Notes under the pieces: generated by a model | Told to the model about the DNA's origin: nothing | What the model saw: the letters and a program-made list of their open reading frames with translations, nothing else | The model's database searches: none | Assembly (NCBI GenBank): GCA_016718405.1 | Contig: JADKDJ010000033.1 | Coordinates: 186,001-250,000 of the forward strand | Source: Candidatus Rhodoferax odensensis | Lineage (GTDB): Bacteria; Pseudomonadota; Gammaproteobacteria; Burkholderiales; Burkholderiaceae_C | Direction of reading: 5' to 3' | Length of the DNA stretch: 64,000 bases | Shown: piece by piece, positions 46,623 to 55,895 of the stretch | How positions within the stretch are numbered: the first letter of the stretch is position 1 | Layout of the letters: each line of letters opens with the position of its first letter | Position numbers and translations under genes: made by a program

Positions 46623-47891
46623 TCACGCAGGCTGTTGATCCAGATCGAAGGCTCGGTGCAAGGCGCGAACGGCCAGCTCCATGTACTTTTCGTCAATCAC
46701 CACCGAGGTCTTGATCTCACTGGTTGAGATCATCTGGATGTTGATGCCCTCCTCCGACAGCACGCGGAACATTCGGGCGGCGACGCCAACATGACTGCGC
46801 ATACCGATGCCAACGATGGAAACCTTGCAGATCTTCGTGTCGCCAACCACCTCTTGGGCACCCAGACTTGGCAACACCTTGTTCCTGAGTAAATCAATCG
46901 CTTTGGCGAACTCGCCACGATTGACAGTGAAACTGAAGTCGGTCTTGCCATCCTTGCTGATGTTCTGAATGATCACATCGACCTCGATGTTGGCCTCGGC
47001 CACCGCGCCCAGGATCTGGTAGGCAATACCAGGCTTGTCAGGCACACCAAGCACCGAAATTTTGGCCTCGTCGCGATTGAACGCGATACCAGAAACGATG
47101 GCTTGTTCCATATGCTCGTCTTCCTCAAAAGTGATCAGGGTGCCCGATTCGGCTTCCTCGTTGATGTCGATATCCCACGGCGTGAAGCTGCTCAGCACGC
47201 GCAAGGGCACCTTGTACTTGCCGGCAAACTCGACCGACCGAATCTGCAGCACCTTGGAGCCCATCGATGCCATTTCCAGCATCTCCTCAAAACTCACGGT
47301 CTTCAGACGGCGCGCCTCCGGTACGACGCGCGGGTCGGTGGTGTAGACGCCGTCTACGTCGGTGTAGATCAGGCACTCGCTGGCCTTCATCGCGGCAGCC
47401 ACTGCCACCGCTGAAGTATCGGAGCCGCCGCGACCCAGCGTGGTGATGTTGCCCAGATCGTCCATGCCCTGAAAACCGGTGACGATGACAACTTTGCCGC
47501 TGGCCAGATTCGCGCGCACCTTCTTGTCGTCAATCGACTCTATGCGGGCCTTGGTATAGGCGGAATTGGTGCGAATCGGAACTTGCCAGCCGGCATAACT
47601 GACGGACTCCACACCTTCGGCTTGCAGGGCAATGGCCAGCAAGGCCGAAGACGCCTGCTCGCCCGTTGCCGCAAGCATGTCGAGTTCCCGGCTGTAGGAC
47701 TCGTCCGACTTGGCAGGCGCAAGCTCCTTGGCCAATCCCAGCAAGCGATTGGTCTCGCCACTCATCGCTGAGGGCACAACCACCATTTGATGACCGGCAC
47801 GGGCCCACTTGGCCACGCGCTTGGCAACGTTGCGAATGCGCTCCGTGGAGCCCATCGAGGTGCCACCGTACTTATGAACTATCAATGCCAT
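46623..47891 (-). CDS. lysC: Aspartate kinase
   Basis: 422 residues from ATG at 47891; the longer frame overlaps tilS. Kinase domain begins MALIVHKYGGTSMGS, with GFQGMDDLGNITTLGRGGSDTSAVA and FAGKYKVPLRVLSS. Two ACT domains follow in the C-terminal third (ISVLGVPDKPGIAYQIL, KVSIVGIGMRSHVGVAARM), giving feedback control by lysine and/or threonine. First step from aspartate to lysine, threonine and methionine. 25 bp after tilS and likely cotranscribed with it. Confidence 0.96.
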   Translation of the reverse strand: MALIVHKYGGTSMGSTERIRNVAKRVAKWARAGHQMVVVPSAMSGETNRLLGLAKELAPAKSDESYSRELDMLAATGEQASSALLAIALQAEGVESVSYAGWQVPIRTNSAYTKARIESIDDKKVRANLASGKVVIVTGFQGMDDLGNITTLGRGGSDTSAVAVAAAMKASECLIYTDVDGVYTTDPRVVPEARRLKTVSFEEMLEMASMGSKVLQIRSVEFAGKYKVPLRVLSSFTPWDIDINEEAESGTLITFEEDEHMEQAIVSGIAFNRDEAKISVLGVPDKPGIAYQILGAVAEANIEVDVIIQNISKDGKTDFSFTVNRGEFAKAIDLLRNKVLPSLGAQEVVGDTKICKVSIVGIGMRSHVGVAARMFRVLSEEGINIQMISTSEIKTSVVIDEKYMELAVRALHRAFDLDQQPA

Positions 47892-47916
47892 GGGTGTTTT
47901 TTTCTTCGAGCAAAAC

Positions 47917-48894
47917 CTAGGGATTGTACCAATGCAGATCGCCGCCCCGGCGCTCGACATAGCCGCATCCCACCTTGATATGGATCTGATGACCGCGAGT
48001 CGTGCACGCAGCGACTTGATCCAACAGCTCATTGAGTTGCGCGGCCGTTGGCGTCGTCCGGCACGTATGCCGAAACCAGCGGCGCAGAGCATTCGCCTGT
48101 CGTTCCCGAGTGAGCTGCTGCAAGCGGCCAATCACCAGCGACGGCCCCGATGGCGCCAGATCCTCAGCGGCGACCTGATCCAGAATCTGCTGCGCCTGAG
48201 CGGCGTGGGCCGCGCTGCGCGCGAAGGTGTCACGAAACTGCGGAAACACCGCCTCAAGGGTCGGCAGCAAACCGGCGCGAATCCGGTTGCGGGTAAAGCG
48301 ATCGTGGAGGTTGCTGGGATCCTCAACGAACGAGGTGCCACGGCGCTTCAGCCAGGCACGCAACTCAGAGCCTGGCACCGCCAGAAGCGGGCGATGGTAG
48401 GTGATGCCGTCACGCTGCCATTGACGGGGCATGGCGCTGAGTCCGGGCAAACCAGCGCCACGGCTGAGGGCGAGCAACAGGGTCTCGATCTGGTCGTCGG
48501 CATGGTGTGCAAGTGCTATATTATTTATAGCAATTGAACCAATACTGTCATAGGCTTCGGCCCTAAATGCCTGATAACGGGCGCGCCGTGCCGCGTCTTC
48601 GGGACTCTGACCCGGCGCATGCCCAGCGTCAACCCTATGCACCCGCAACGGCACCCCTAAAGCGTCACAAAAACGGCGACAGTGCAGCGCGAAGTCGTCA
48701 GCGGCAGCTTGAAGCCCATGATGAACATGTATCGCAGCAACGCGCCCGGGCCACTTCTCGGCACATGCCTGCAGCAGGGCTGTCGAGTCTGCGCCACCGC
48801 TGTAGCCAACCGCCAGCGGCAGCGCTGGCGAGAACGACGCAATAGCCCGTTCAAAGCTCTCAGCCATCAGTGACCGGCGCCAGGGCCCAAGCAA
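47917..48894 (-). CDS. tilS: tRNA(Ile)-lysidine synthase
   Basis: 325 residues. PP-loop SGGADS at 32-37, then HVHHGLQAAADDF and the ATP-grasp-like HADDQIETLLLALSRGAGLPGLSAM and FVEDPSN ... RFTRNRIR family motifs. C-terminal binding domain is shorter than in the E. coli enzyme. Modifies C34 of tRNA-Ile(CAU) to lysidine so that it reads AUA. Start could be ATG 48894 or ATG 48867 (MAESFERAIASF). Confidence 0.94.
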   Translation of the reverse strand: MLGPWRRSLMAESFERAIASFSPALPLAVGYSGGADSTALLQACAEKWPGRVAAIHVHHGLQAAADDFALHCRRFCDALGVPLRVHRVDAGHAPGQSPEDAARRARYQAFRAEAYDSIGSIAINNIALAHHADDQIETLLLALSRGAGLPGLSAMPRQWQRDGITYHRPLLAVPGSELRAWLKRRGTSFVEDPSNLHDRFTRNRIRAGLLPTLEAVFPQFRDTFARSAAHAAQAQQILDQVAAEDLAPSGPSLVIGRLQQLTRERQANALRRWFRHTCRTTPTAAQLNELLDQVAACTTRGHQIHIKVGCGYVERRGGDLHWYNP

Positions 48895-48921
48895 TCATCA
48901 AAAGACCTGGTGGCCAGGTTG

Positions 48922-49092
48922 TTACTTCTTGGACCCCGGCACGAAAAACATGCCTACGCCAAGCGCAATCAAAATTGCTGGCCACCAGGTCCGCAACAAC
49001 TCGGCAATGTTCAAGTTGAGTAAGCCCAAATTGGACAGCAAGAAGAACACGCCCACGACCACCAGCACAATCGCACCAAAATGACCCTTCAT
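48922..49092 (-). CDS. Small LiaF-TM/DUF5668-like membrane protein
   Basis: A 56-residue reading frame starting MKGHFGAIVLVVVGVFFLLS and ending VPGSKK. Two membrane helices separated by LGLLNLNIAELLRTWWPAI, with NLG/WWPAILIALGV giving the LiaF transmembrane-like pattern. It lies 27 bp before tilS. Function unknown; family members are often found with stress-sensing membrane proteins. Confidence 0.75.
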   Translation of the reverse strand: MKGHFGAIVLVVVGVFFLLSNLGLLNLNIAELLRTWWPAILIALGVGMFFVPGSKK

Positions 49093-49440
49093 AGCTGCAC
49101 CACTCCAATAGATGTGTTGACTGCGCCGTCAATGGCACCATCGGGCAAAAACCATACGCGCCGAAGCCCCGATACTGGCGCAACGATGCCTTTGCCACCT
49201 TGGCACGAGAGCGCTATTCTGCACCAGCCACGCCTAAGCGTTGCAGCAGCGCTTGACGTCGATCAACAGACGCATGCAAATCAGGTCTGAGATCGAGCCA
49301 CTACACGTTTACCCCAATGAATCGTCAGCGTCCCTTGGCATAGACTGCCGGAGCTTAAAGTTCCGGCGTTCGCCGCCCATGAGGCCGCGCGATCCCGCAT
49401 AGCATTGCTGCGAATCCTCGCGCAGCGTGGAGTTCAATAG
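49093..49440. other. Divergent intergenic region, no feature recognised
   Basis: 348 bp between the LiaF-TM-like gene and the TonB-like gene. Only short frames without domains. It presumably holds promoters for both flanking genes; I cannot name a convincing -35/-10 pair. Confidence 0.5.
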
Positions 49441-50235
49441 ATGACTGAGTCGAAAACGATCCGGGTTGGGCGGATTGGCCTGATGCGGTGCGCATTGCCG
49501 CTACTAAGTGCCGTGACAGGGCTCCCAGCAACAGCGCAACCGGCAACACCTGCAACGAATGCAACCAGTGCGGTCACCGCTGTCGGCGCCGCAGCAAGCG
49601 CGCCCAGCGAAGCCGCGCAGCGACAAGCCTTGGGCCCGTACCGCATGATTCTGCGCAGTGCGGCGATGTCCAGCAAACCAAGGGCTGCCGCGCCAACGGC
49701 CGCGGCAGCCAATTCCCCCCAAAGTGGCACGGTGGGCCGCGCGTCCAACGCGAAGCGAAGTATCGAGGCAGATCAGCCCGCCAGCGTGGCGCCGACTCCT
49801 CCAAGCACGCAGACGGCCGTGACGCCCGATGCCGTGCCGGCAGCCACCACCATTGCCACGCCTACGGTGCAGGCAATTGAGGCGCCGGTTGCCTCTCGTA
49901 CCGAAGCGACAACGCCGCCGCCCGCCCCACTTGCCGCCCTGACCTCAGCACCGCGAGAGCCAGCGCCCGCCGCTGCCGTGGCCAAGACGGCACTGATATT
50001 TGTCAAGAATGATCCGCCCGTCCTTAGCGGACCACTTGCCCGCGAGTCACCCAGCGGGACGGTACGCGTCACGTTTAACGTCAATCCCGACGGATCCACC
50101 AGCGATTTCAAGATTGCCTCCAGCAGCAACCGGCGATTGAACAACCCGGTGCTCGCCGCTGTCAGCAAGTGGCGCTATCAGCCGATTGATGCCGTTCAGA
50201 CGACAGAGGTCGAAATGGTCTTCAGCGCCGAGTAG
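49441..50235 (+). CDS. TonB C-terminal-domain protein with Ala/Pro/Thr-rich linker
   Basis: 264 residues. An N-terminal hydrophobic stretch (about 13-31, ending ATAQPA) looks like a cleavable signal peptide rather than the uncleaved anchor of true TonB. A low-complexity Ala/Pro/Thr linker runs to about residue 175, then a TonB-type C-terminal domain (TVRVTFNVNPDGSTSDFKIASSSNRRLNNPVLAAVSKWRYQP). No ExbB/ExbD nearby. The gene is on the opposite strand to its accA and tilS neighbours. Likely a periplasmic protein that borrows the TonB fold. Confidence 0.75.
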   Translation: MTESKTIRVGRIGLMRCALPLLSAVTGLPATAQPATPATNATSAVTAVGAAASAPSEAAQRQALGPYRMILRSAAMSSKPRAAAPTAAAANSPQSGTVGRASNAKRSIEADQPASVAPTPPSTQTAVTPDAVPAATTIATPTVQAIEAPVASRTEATTPPPAPLAALTSAPREPAPAAAVAKTALIFVKNDPPVLSGPLARESPSGTVRVTFNVNPDGSTSDFKIASSSNRRLNNPVLAAVSKWRYQPIDAVQTTEVEMVFSAE

Positions 50236-50294
50236 GCAGCAATTCCATTTCCAGCCCACCACGGGCTGGATCAGGTGGCCCGCCGGCAGACTTC

Positions 50295-51281
50295 TTACTT
50301 GGCGGAGCCGTTGGATGCGCGCGTGTCGGTGAAACGGCCATAGCCCTGCAGTCGCTCGTACCGCCGGTCGAGCAGATCCTTGAGCTTGAGGTCACCAATT
50401 TGGCGAAAGGCGTCACTCAGCGCCCGCTTGAGAAAAGCCGCCGCCTGTTTGTAATCGCGATGTGCGCCACCCACAGGTTCGTTGACGATCTTGTCGACCA
50501 TGCCTAGCGCCTTGAGTCGATGCGCGGTGATTCCCAAGGCCTCCGCTGCTTCCTTGGCCTTGTCCGACGTCTTCCACAGGATAGACGCACACCCCTCTGG
50601 GCTGATGACGGAGTAGATCGAGTACTGCATCATGATGACCTGGTCCGCAACTGAAATCGCCAGAGCGCCGCCGGACCCACCCTCGCCGATGATGGTCGTG
50701 ATGATCGGCACTTCCAGCTGGGCCATCTCGAAAATGTTTCGACCAATCGCTTCAGATTGGCCGCGCTCCTCGGCGTCGATGCCAGGGTAGGCGCCCGGCG
50801 TATCGACAAAGGTGAACACCGGAAGCCTGAACTTCTCTGCCGTCTTCATCAGACGCAAGGCTTTGCGATAGCCCTCGGGCTTGCTCATGCCGAAATTGCG
50901 CAAGCCTCGCTCCTTGGTGTCACGTCCCTTCTGCTGACCCAAGACCATGCAGGGCGTGCCGTTGAAACGCGCCAAGCCACCCACAATGCTCAGGTCATCG
51001 GCGAAATGGCGATCACCGTGCAGCTCGACGAAGTGGGTGAATATCTCGCCAACGTAATCCAGCGTGTAAGGCCGCTCGGCGTGACGCGCGATCTTGGTGA
51101 TCTGCCACGGTGACAAGTCACTGTAAAGGTCTTTGGTGAGCTGCAGGCTCTTTTTGCTGAGTTGATCGATCTCGGCGGAGATATCGACGGCAGACTCAGT
51201 CTGCACATAACGCAGCTCTTCAATCTTGGTTTCGAGTTCGGCAATGGGCTGCTCGAAATCGAGAAAAGTCTTCTTGGCCAA
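50295..51281 (-). CDS. accA: Acetyl-CoA carboxylase carboxyltransferase subunit alpha
   Basis: 328 residues from TTG at 51281, preceded by AAAGGAG 6 nt upstream. N-terminal coiled-coil (ELETKIEELRYVQ) then the CT-alpha core with PFTLDYVGEIFTHFVELHGDRHFADD-type sequence, KGRDTKERGLRNFGM, FVDTPGAYPGIDAEERGQSEAI and EGGSGGALAISVAD. With AccD it carries out the second half of acetyl-CoA carboxylase. It is 74 bp after the alkA-like gene. Confidence 0.95.
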   Translation of the reverse strand: MAKKTFLDFEQPIAELETKIEELRYVQTESAVDISAEIDQLSKKSLQLTKDLYSDLSPWQITKIARHAERPYTLDYVGEIFTHFVELHGDRHFADDLSIVGGLARFNGTPCMVLGQQKGRDTKERGLRNFGMSKPEGYRKALRLMKTAEKFRLPVFTFVDTPGAYPGIDAEERGQSEAIGRNIFEMAQLEVPIITTIIGEGGSGGALAISVADQVIMMQYSIYSVISPEGCASILWKTSDKAKEAAEALGITAHRLKALGMVDKIVNEPVGGAHRDYKQAAAFLKRALSDAFRQIGDLKLKDLLDRRYERLQGYGRFTDTRASNGSAK

Positions 51282-51355
51282 CGGTTTCTCCTTTCACTCA
51301 ACTGCCTGGGACCACACCACGTCAATATACGAACAGGCTGGCCCACAAGGGCTTA

Positions 51356-52006
51356 TTAGTACTCTACGGGAATCGGATCCAAAGACCGCCAAATATACCA
51401 AGTCGCAACACTGCAGTATGGCGCCCAGGCCGCCGCCACTTCGCGGGCATCGCTACGGCTCACCGAGTCCCCCGAGAAATAACTCCGACTGATGCCATTG
51501 ATCAAGCCAACGTCGTCCAGCGGCAGGACGTTGGGTCGCATCAAATGAAAGATCAAGAACATTTCGGCAGTCCACCGGCCAATGCCGCGAATCCCGATCA
51601 GCTCCGCCACGATGGCCTCGTCATCCATGGCCTGCCAGGACTTGACGTTGATGGCTCCGCTATCAAAGTGCAGTGCCAGGTCTACCAAATACTCGATCTT
51701 GCGCGCGCTCAGCCCCGCCGCACGCATGTCGTCTACCTTGAGCTTGAGCACATTGGCCGCGACCATCTTCTTTGGCAACACCGCAAACCGATCCCAGACA
51801 TTTTGCGCCGCCTTGACCGAAATCTGCTGTCCGACAATGCTGCGGGCCAATGTTGTGAAGGCATCACCGCGAGTCTGCAGACAGGCATCGCCAAACTGCG
51901 GGATCAGACGCTTCATCACCCGGTCCTTCTTCATCAGGTGCTTGCAGGCGTCGCTCCAGTAGTGCGGTGTCTGGCCCAATTGCGGTTCGGGCTTGGTACT
52001 GGTCAT
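51356..52006 (-). CDS. DNA-3-methyladenine glycosylase (AlkA-type, HhH-GPD)
   Basis: 216 residues. The HhH-GPD core has the hairpin LIGIRGIGRWTAEM (136-149) and an Asp-Asp at 164-165 in LPLDD, where AlkA has its catalytic Asp. The N-terminal AlkA beta-domain is absent, which is usual for this short family. Excises alkylated purines. The ATG overlaps the cysS stop by 4 nt. Confidence 0.88.
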   Translation of the reverse strand: MTSTKPEPQLGQTPHYWSDACKHLMKKDRVMKRLIPQFGDACLQTRGDAFTTLARSIVGQQISVKAAQNVWDRFAVLPKKMVAANVLKLKVDDMRAAGLSARKIEYLVDLALHFDSGAINVKSWQAMDDEAIVAELIGIRGIGRWTAEMFLIFHLMRPNVLPLDDVGLINGISRSYFSGDSVSRSDAREVAAAWAPYCSVATWYIWRSLDPIPVEY

Positions 52007-53379
52007 GCCTGCACTTCCCAGGTGGTGCCCGCTGGCGTGTCTTTCAGAACGATCCCATGCGTCAAGAGCTGGTCGCGAATCTGATCCGATTGCGAGAAAT
52101 CGCGCGCCGCTTTGGCAGCGGCGCGTTGCGCAATCAGTGCGGCAATGGCGGCGTCGTCCAGGCGCGCGCCGGCTTTCAAGTACACGTTCGGATCGCCCTG
52201 CAGCAAGCCCAGGCAGGCACCCAGCCCCTTGAGCAGCCCGCTCAAACTGGGCGACTTGCCGCGATTGATTTCAGTGGCCAGATCGAACAGCGCCGCGACT
52301 GCCTCCGGCGTGGAGAAGTCATTGTCCATGGCTTCGCGAAAACGCTTGGCAAAGGGGTTTGACCAGTCGAGCTCAACAGCCGCGGGCGGCACAGCCTGCA
52401 GCACGGTGTACAGGCGCTTGAGGCCCGCGCGGGCGTCGTCGAGCCCGGCATCACTGTAGTTAAATGGCCGCCGGTAATGCACCCGCAACATGAAGAAACG
52501 CACCGTCTCGCCGTCGTAGTCCTTGAGCACATCGCGGATGGTGAAGAAGTTGCCCAGGCTCTTGGACATCTTCTCGTTGTCCACCTGCAAAAAGCCGTTG
52601 TGAATCCAATACTTCGCCAAGGGCTGCCCGTTGGCACCCTCACTTTGCGCAATCTCGTTCTCGTGGTGCGGAAACTGCAAGTCGGCACCGCCACCATGAA
52701 TGTCGAAGGTGGTCCCAAGCAAGGCACAACTCATGGCAGAGCACTCGATGTGCCAACCCGGTCGACCCACTCCAAAAGGCGATTCGAACTTAGCGTCAAC
52801 GGGTTCTTCGGGCTTGGCCGCCTTCCACAGCACAAAGTCCAGCGGGTCGTCCTTGCCGTCGAGAACGGCCACCCGCTCACCGGCACGCAACTGGTCCAAC
52901 GAACGGCCACTGAGCTTGCCGTAGCCCGCAAACTTGCGAACTGAAAAGTTCACATCACCGTTGGGTGCCTGGTAAGCCAATCCCTTGGCCTGCAAGGTGC
53001 CGATCATGGCCGTCATGGCACCCACGTGCTCGGTAGCACGGGGCTCGCTGGTCGGTTGTGCAATGCCCAACGCCGCCAAGTCCTCGTGCATGGCTTTGAT
53101 CATGTCATCAGTCAGGGCCCGAATCGGTATATTGCGCTCCACGGCGCGCTTGATGATCTTGTCATCGATGTCCGTGATGTTGCGCACGTAGGTGACCTCG
53201 TAGCCACTGGCCGCCAGCCAACGCGAAATGACATCAAAAGCCATCATCATGCGGGCGTGTCCGACATGACACAAGTCGTAAATGGTCATCCCACACACAT
53301 ACATGCGAACGTGACCGGGTTCCAGTGGGGAAAAGTCTTCCAAGCCACGCGACAGCGTGTTGTAGATGCGCAAACTCAT
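52003..53379 (-). CDS. cysS: Cysteinyl-tRNA synthetase
   Basis: 458 residues, class I synthetase. Zn/Cys-binding Cys29 (YVCGMTIYDLCHVGH), HIGH-like HVGH at 38-41, KMSKS at 270-274 and the C-terminal DALR domain with DFSTPEAVAALFDL. Charges tRNA-Cys. It is the first gene of the cysS-alkA-accA set. Confidence 0.96.
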   Translation of the reverse strand: MSLRIYNTLSRGLEDFSPLEPGHVRMYVCGMTIYDLCHVGHARMMMAFDVISRWLAASGYEVTYVRNITDIDDKIIKRAVERNIPIRALTDDMIKAMHEDLAALGIAQPTSEPRATEHVGAMTAMIGTLQAKGLAYQAPNGDVNFSVRKFAGYGKLSGRSLDQLRAGERVAVLDGKDDPLDFVLWKAAKPEEPVDAKFESPFGVGRPGWHIECSAMSCALLGTTFDIHGGGADLQFPHHENEIAQSEGANGQPLAKYWIHNGFLQVDNEKMSKSLGNFFTIRDVLKDYDGETVRFFMLRVHYRRPFNYSDAGLDDARAGLKRLYTVLQAVPPAAVELDWSNPFAKRFREAMDNDFSTPEAVAALFDLATEINRGKSPSLSGLLKGLGACLGLLQGDPNVYLKAGARLDDAAIAALIAQRAAAKAARDFSQSDQIRDQLLTHGIVLKDTPAGTTWEVQA

Positions 53380-53563
53380 GTCAGTTCAAGAAACCACGTC
53401 GGGGAATGCCAACAGGCAAGGCGCCTGTGTCGCCAATGCCCACCATCAGGCGGGAAATGCCAACGGTAAGACGATTACCCTCGGCTACAATCCAGCGCAG
53501 TATATAGCCCCAGTCAGCTCGCCTCCAACGCGAGTCTGAACCGAGCAAGATTCCCAAGGCTCC

Positions 53564-54577
53564 ATGAAACACACTCCAGATACTCCCCGGATGATCGTGA
53601 TGCTGTTGACGCTGACCTTGGCGTTGACCGTCAACACAGCTCACGCCGATGACTATGCGGACGTTGCACAACTGATGCGCGCGGGCAAGTCGGCCGAAGC
53701 AATGACCAAAGCGGACCAGTACTTGGCAGCCAAGCCGCGCGACCCGCAGATGCGCTTCCTCAAAGGCGTGATGCAGCGCGATGCGGGCAAAACGCCTGAG
53801 GCCATCGTCACGTTCACCAAACTGACAGAGGACTACCCGGAACTGCCCGAGCCCTACAACAATCTGGCCGTGCTGTATGCGGGACAAAGCCAGTTCGACA
53901 AGGCGCGTGTCGCACTCGAGATGGCAATCCGGACCAACCCCAGCTACGCCACCGCCCACGAGAACCTTGGCGACGTCTACGCCAAACTGGCCAGCCAAGC
54001 CTACAACAAGGCCTTGCAGTTAGACGGCAACAACGCTGCCGTGGCACCTAAGCTCGCCTTGATTCGCGAGCTGTTCAGTGCAGCACCGAAAGGTCAGCGC
54101 ACGCCGGCGCCTGCCAGCGCGCCAGCCACGCCCGCGGCCGCCGCCACTACTACCGACGCTAACGCCACTTCAAGCGCCACCCCAAAGACGACACCCGTCC
54201 CCGCCCCTACGGCGCCCGTGGCGGCGGCCACGAGTGGTGCCGCCGACGAGGCCGAAAGAGCTGTGCGCGCCTGGGCCAAGGCCTGGGCCAGCAAGGATAT
54301 GAGCGCCTACCTCGGAGCCTATGGCGAGTCTTTCACGCCGCCAGGGGGCCTGTCACGCAAAGCATGGGAGAGCGAGCGGCGCAAACGCATCACGGGCAAA
54401 TCGAGCATCCAGGTAAAAGTCGAAGGTCTCAGCGTCACGCTCGACGGTGGCAAGGCCATCGCCCGCTTTCGTCAGGACTACCGGGCCGACACGCTCGCTG
54501 TGTCGAGCCGCAAGACGCTTGAACTGACCAAGGACGGCGACCGATGGCTAATCGTTCGGGAATCGACCGGGGCTTGA
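53564..54577 (+). CDS. Signal-peptide TPR protein with NTF2-like C-terminal domain
   Basis: 337 residues. Sec signal peptide (1-28, ending TAHA), then about three tetratricopeptide repeats between 30 and 165 (ADVAQLMRAGKSAEAM, PYNNLAVLYAGQSQFDKARVALE, AHENLGDVYAKLASQAYNKALQLD). An Ala/Pro/Thr linker runs from 180 to 215, then a C-terminal domain of about 110 residues (AWAKAWASKDMSAYLGAY ... WLIVRES) of NTF2-like type. The same C-terminal domain type ends the next gene's protein, so both probably act together in the periplasm on the cell wall. The two genes are 43 bp apart. Confidence 0.8.
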   Translation: MKHTPDTPRMIVMLLTLTLALTVNTAHADDYADVAQLMRAGKSAEAMTKADQYLAAKPRDPQMRFLKGVMQRDAGKTPEAIVTFTKLTEDYPELPEPYNNLAVLYAGQSQFDKARVALEMAIRTNPSYATAHENLGDVYAKLASQAYNKALQLDGNNAAVAPKLALIRELFSAAPKGQRTPAPASAPATPAAAATTTDANATSSATPKTTPVPAPTAPVAAATSGAADEAERAVRAWAKAWASKDMSAYLGAYGESFTPPGGLSRKAWESERRKRITGKSSIQVKVEGLSVTLDGGKAIARFRQDYRADTLAVSSRKTLELTKDGDRWLIVRESTGA

Positions 54578-54620
54578 TGCGCGTCCGGGTCGCACGCGGT
54601 CGGCCCCTGGCGGTCGTGTC

Positions 54621-55895
54621 ATGATGCCAGCGAAGGCGTCCCCGACACTGGGCAGAACACTCCCGTTCGTGCTCGCTCTGGCGGCCGCGGCGTGGTCCGC
54701 GCCATTGAGCGCGAGCACCGCAACAGCGAAGGCGAAGAGAACGGCGCCACACGCACAGGCCGCAAGGTCTGCAGCCGATGCCGCAGGTGTTGCCGAAGCC
54801 CGCCTGATCGAGGTATACCGTCTCACCGCGGCTGCCCGCGTGCGCGACGCCTTGAAACAGGCGCAAACGCTGGTGACCGACTACCCGAACTTCCAGCTTG
54901 CCCAATTGGTGTACGGCGATCTGCTGTCTGCTCAGGTTCGTCCCGTCAGCACCGTGGGGGATGTTCCTGCTGCCATGGCGCGCGGGGCCGGTCAGCCGGT
55001 ACTGACCGAACTGCGCGAAGAGTCGATCATGCGAATCAAGGCGCTGCGAGAGCGTCCACCCACGGGGCACATTCCTTCCCCCTTCCTGGCGCTGCCAGCC
55101 CGCACCCGACATGCCATCGCGGTCGATGCCTCACGCTCCCGCTTGTACCTGTTCAAGAATGAGCCCACGGGGCTGACCCTGATTGCAGATTACTACGTGT
55201 CGGTAGGCAAAGCCGGCACAGAAAAAACCATGGAAGGCGATGCCCGCACGCCCGTGGGGGTGTACTTCATCACCAGCAACCTCAGCCCGAAGTCGCTCAA
55301 GGAGTTCTACGGTTCGGGGGCTTTGCCCATCAACTACCCCAACGCCCTGGACAATCGGCGCGGCAAGACCGGCAGCGGTATCTGGCTCCATGGAACCCCA
55401 CCGGGACAGTACTCGCGCGCACCACTGGCCACCGATGGCTGCGTGGTGCTGGCTAATCCCGACCTCCAGCAAATTGTTCGCACCGTCGAGGTGGGTACCA
55501 CGCCGGTCGTTATCTCGCCGCGTCTTCAGTGGGTGCCGCCCCAAAGCTCCCGGGCACAGAGCAAGCCCTTTGAAGACGCCTTGACCGCATGGCAAAGCGC
55601 CAAGTCCAGCGGCGACCTGGGCCGCGTATTAAGCTTCTATGCACCCGACTTCAACAGCTTTGGCAAGTCCCTGCCGCAGTGGACCCCATCGCTGCAGGAC
55701 GAACTTGGCAAAGTCCGCGGTCGCGCGATTGAGCTCAAGGACCTGAGTGTGCTGCGTTGGACCGACGAGAGCGATACCATGGTGGTGACGTTTGGCGAGG
55801 TGGCGACCGGCACACGAACCGGCAAAACCAAGCGCCAGTACTGGGTACGCCAAGGCAGTGAATGGAAGATATTCTTTGAAGGAGTGATTGGATGA
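54621..55895 (+). CDS. L,D-transpeptidase (YkuD) with NTF2-like C-terminal domain
   Basis: 424 residues. Signal peptide (about 1-31), a TPR-like helical region, then a YkuD catalytic domain (about 165-298) with His257 in LHGTPP and the nucleophile Cys274 in TDGC. An NTF2-like domain (about 320-424) ends like that of the TPR protein upstream. YkuD enzymes make 3-3 cross-links or attach proteins to peptidoglycan. The stop overlaps the ppiA start (ATGA), so the two are coupled. Confidence 0.85.
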   Translation: MMPAKASPTLGRTLPFVLALAAAAWSAPLSASTATAKAKRTAPHAQAARSAADAAGVAEARLIEVYRLTAAARVRDALKQAQTLVTDYPNFQLAQLVYGDLLSAQVRPVSTVGDVPAAMARGAGQPVLTELREESIMRIKALRERPPTGHIPSPFLALPARTRHAIAVDASRSRLYLFKNEPTGLTLIADYYVSVGKAGTEKTMEGDARTPVGVYFITSNLSPKSLKEFYGSGALPINYPNALDNRRGKTGSGIWLHGTPPGQYSRAPLATDGCVVLANPDLQQIVRTVEVGTTPVVISPRLQWVPPQSSRAQSKPFEDALTAWQSAKSSGDLGRVLSFYAPDFNSFGKSLPQWTPSLQDELGKVRGRAIELKDLSVLRWTDESDTMVVTFGEVATGTRTGKTKRQYWVRQGSEWKIFFEGVIG

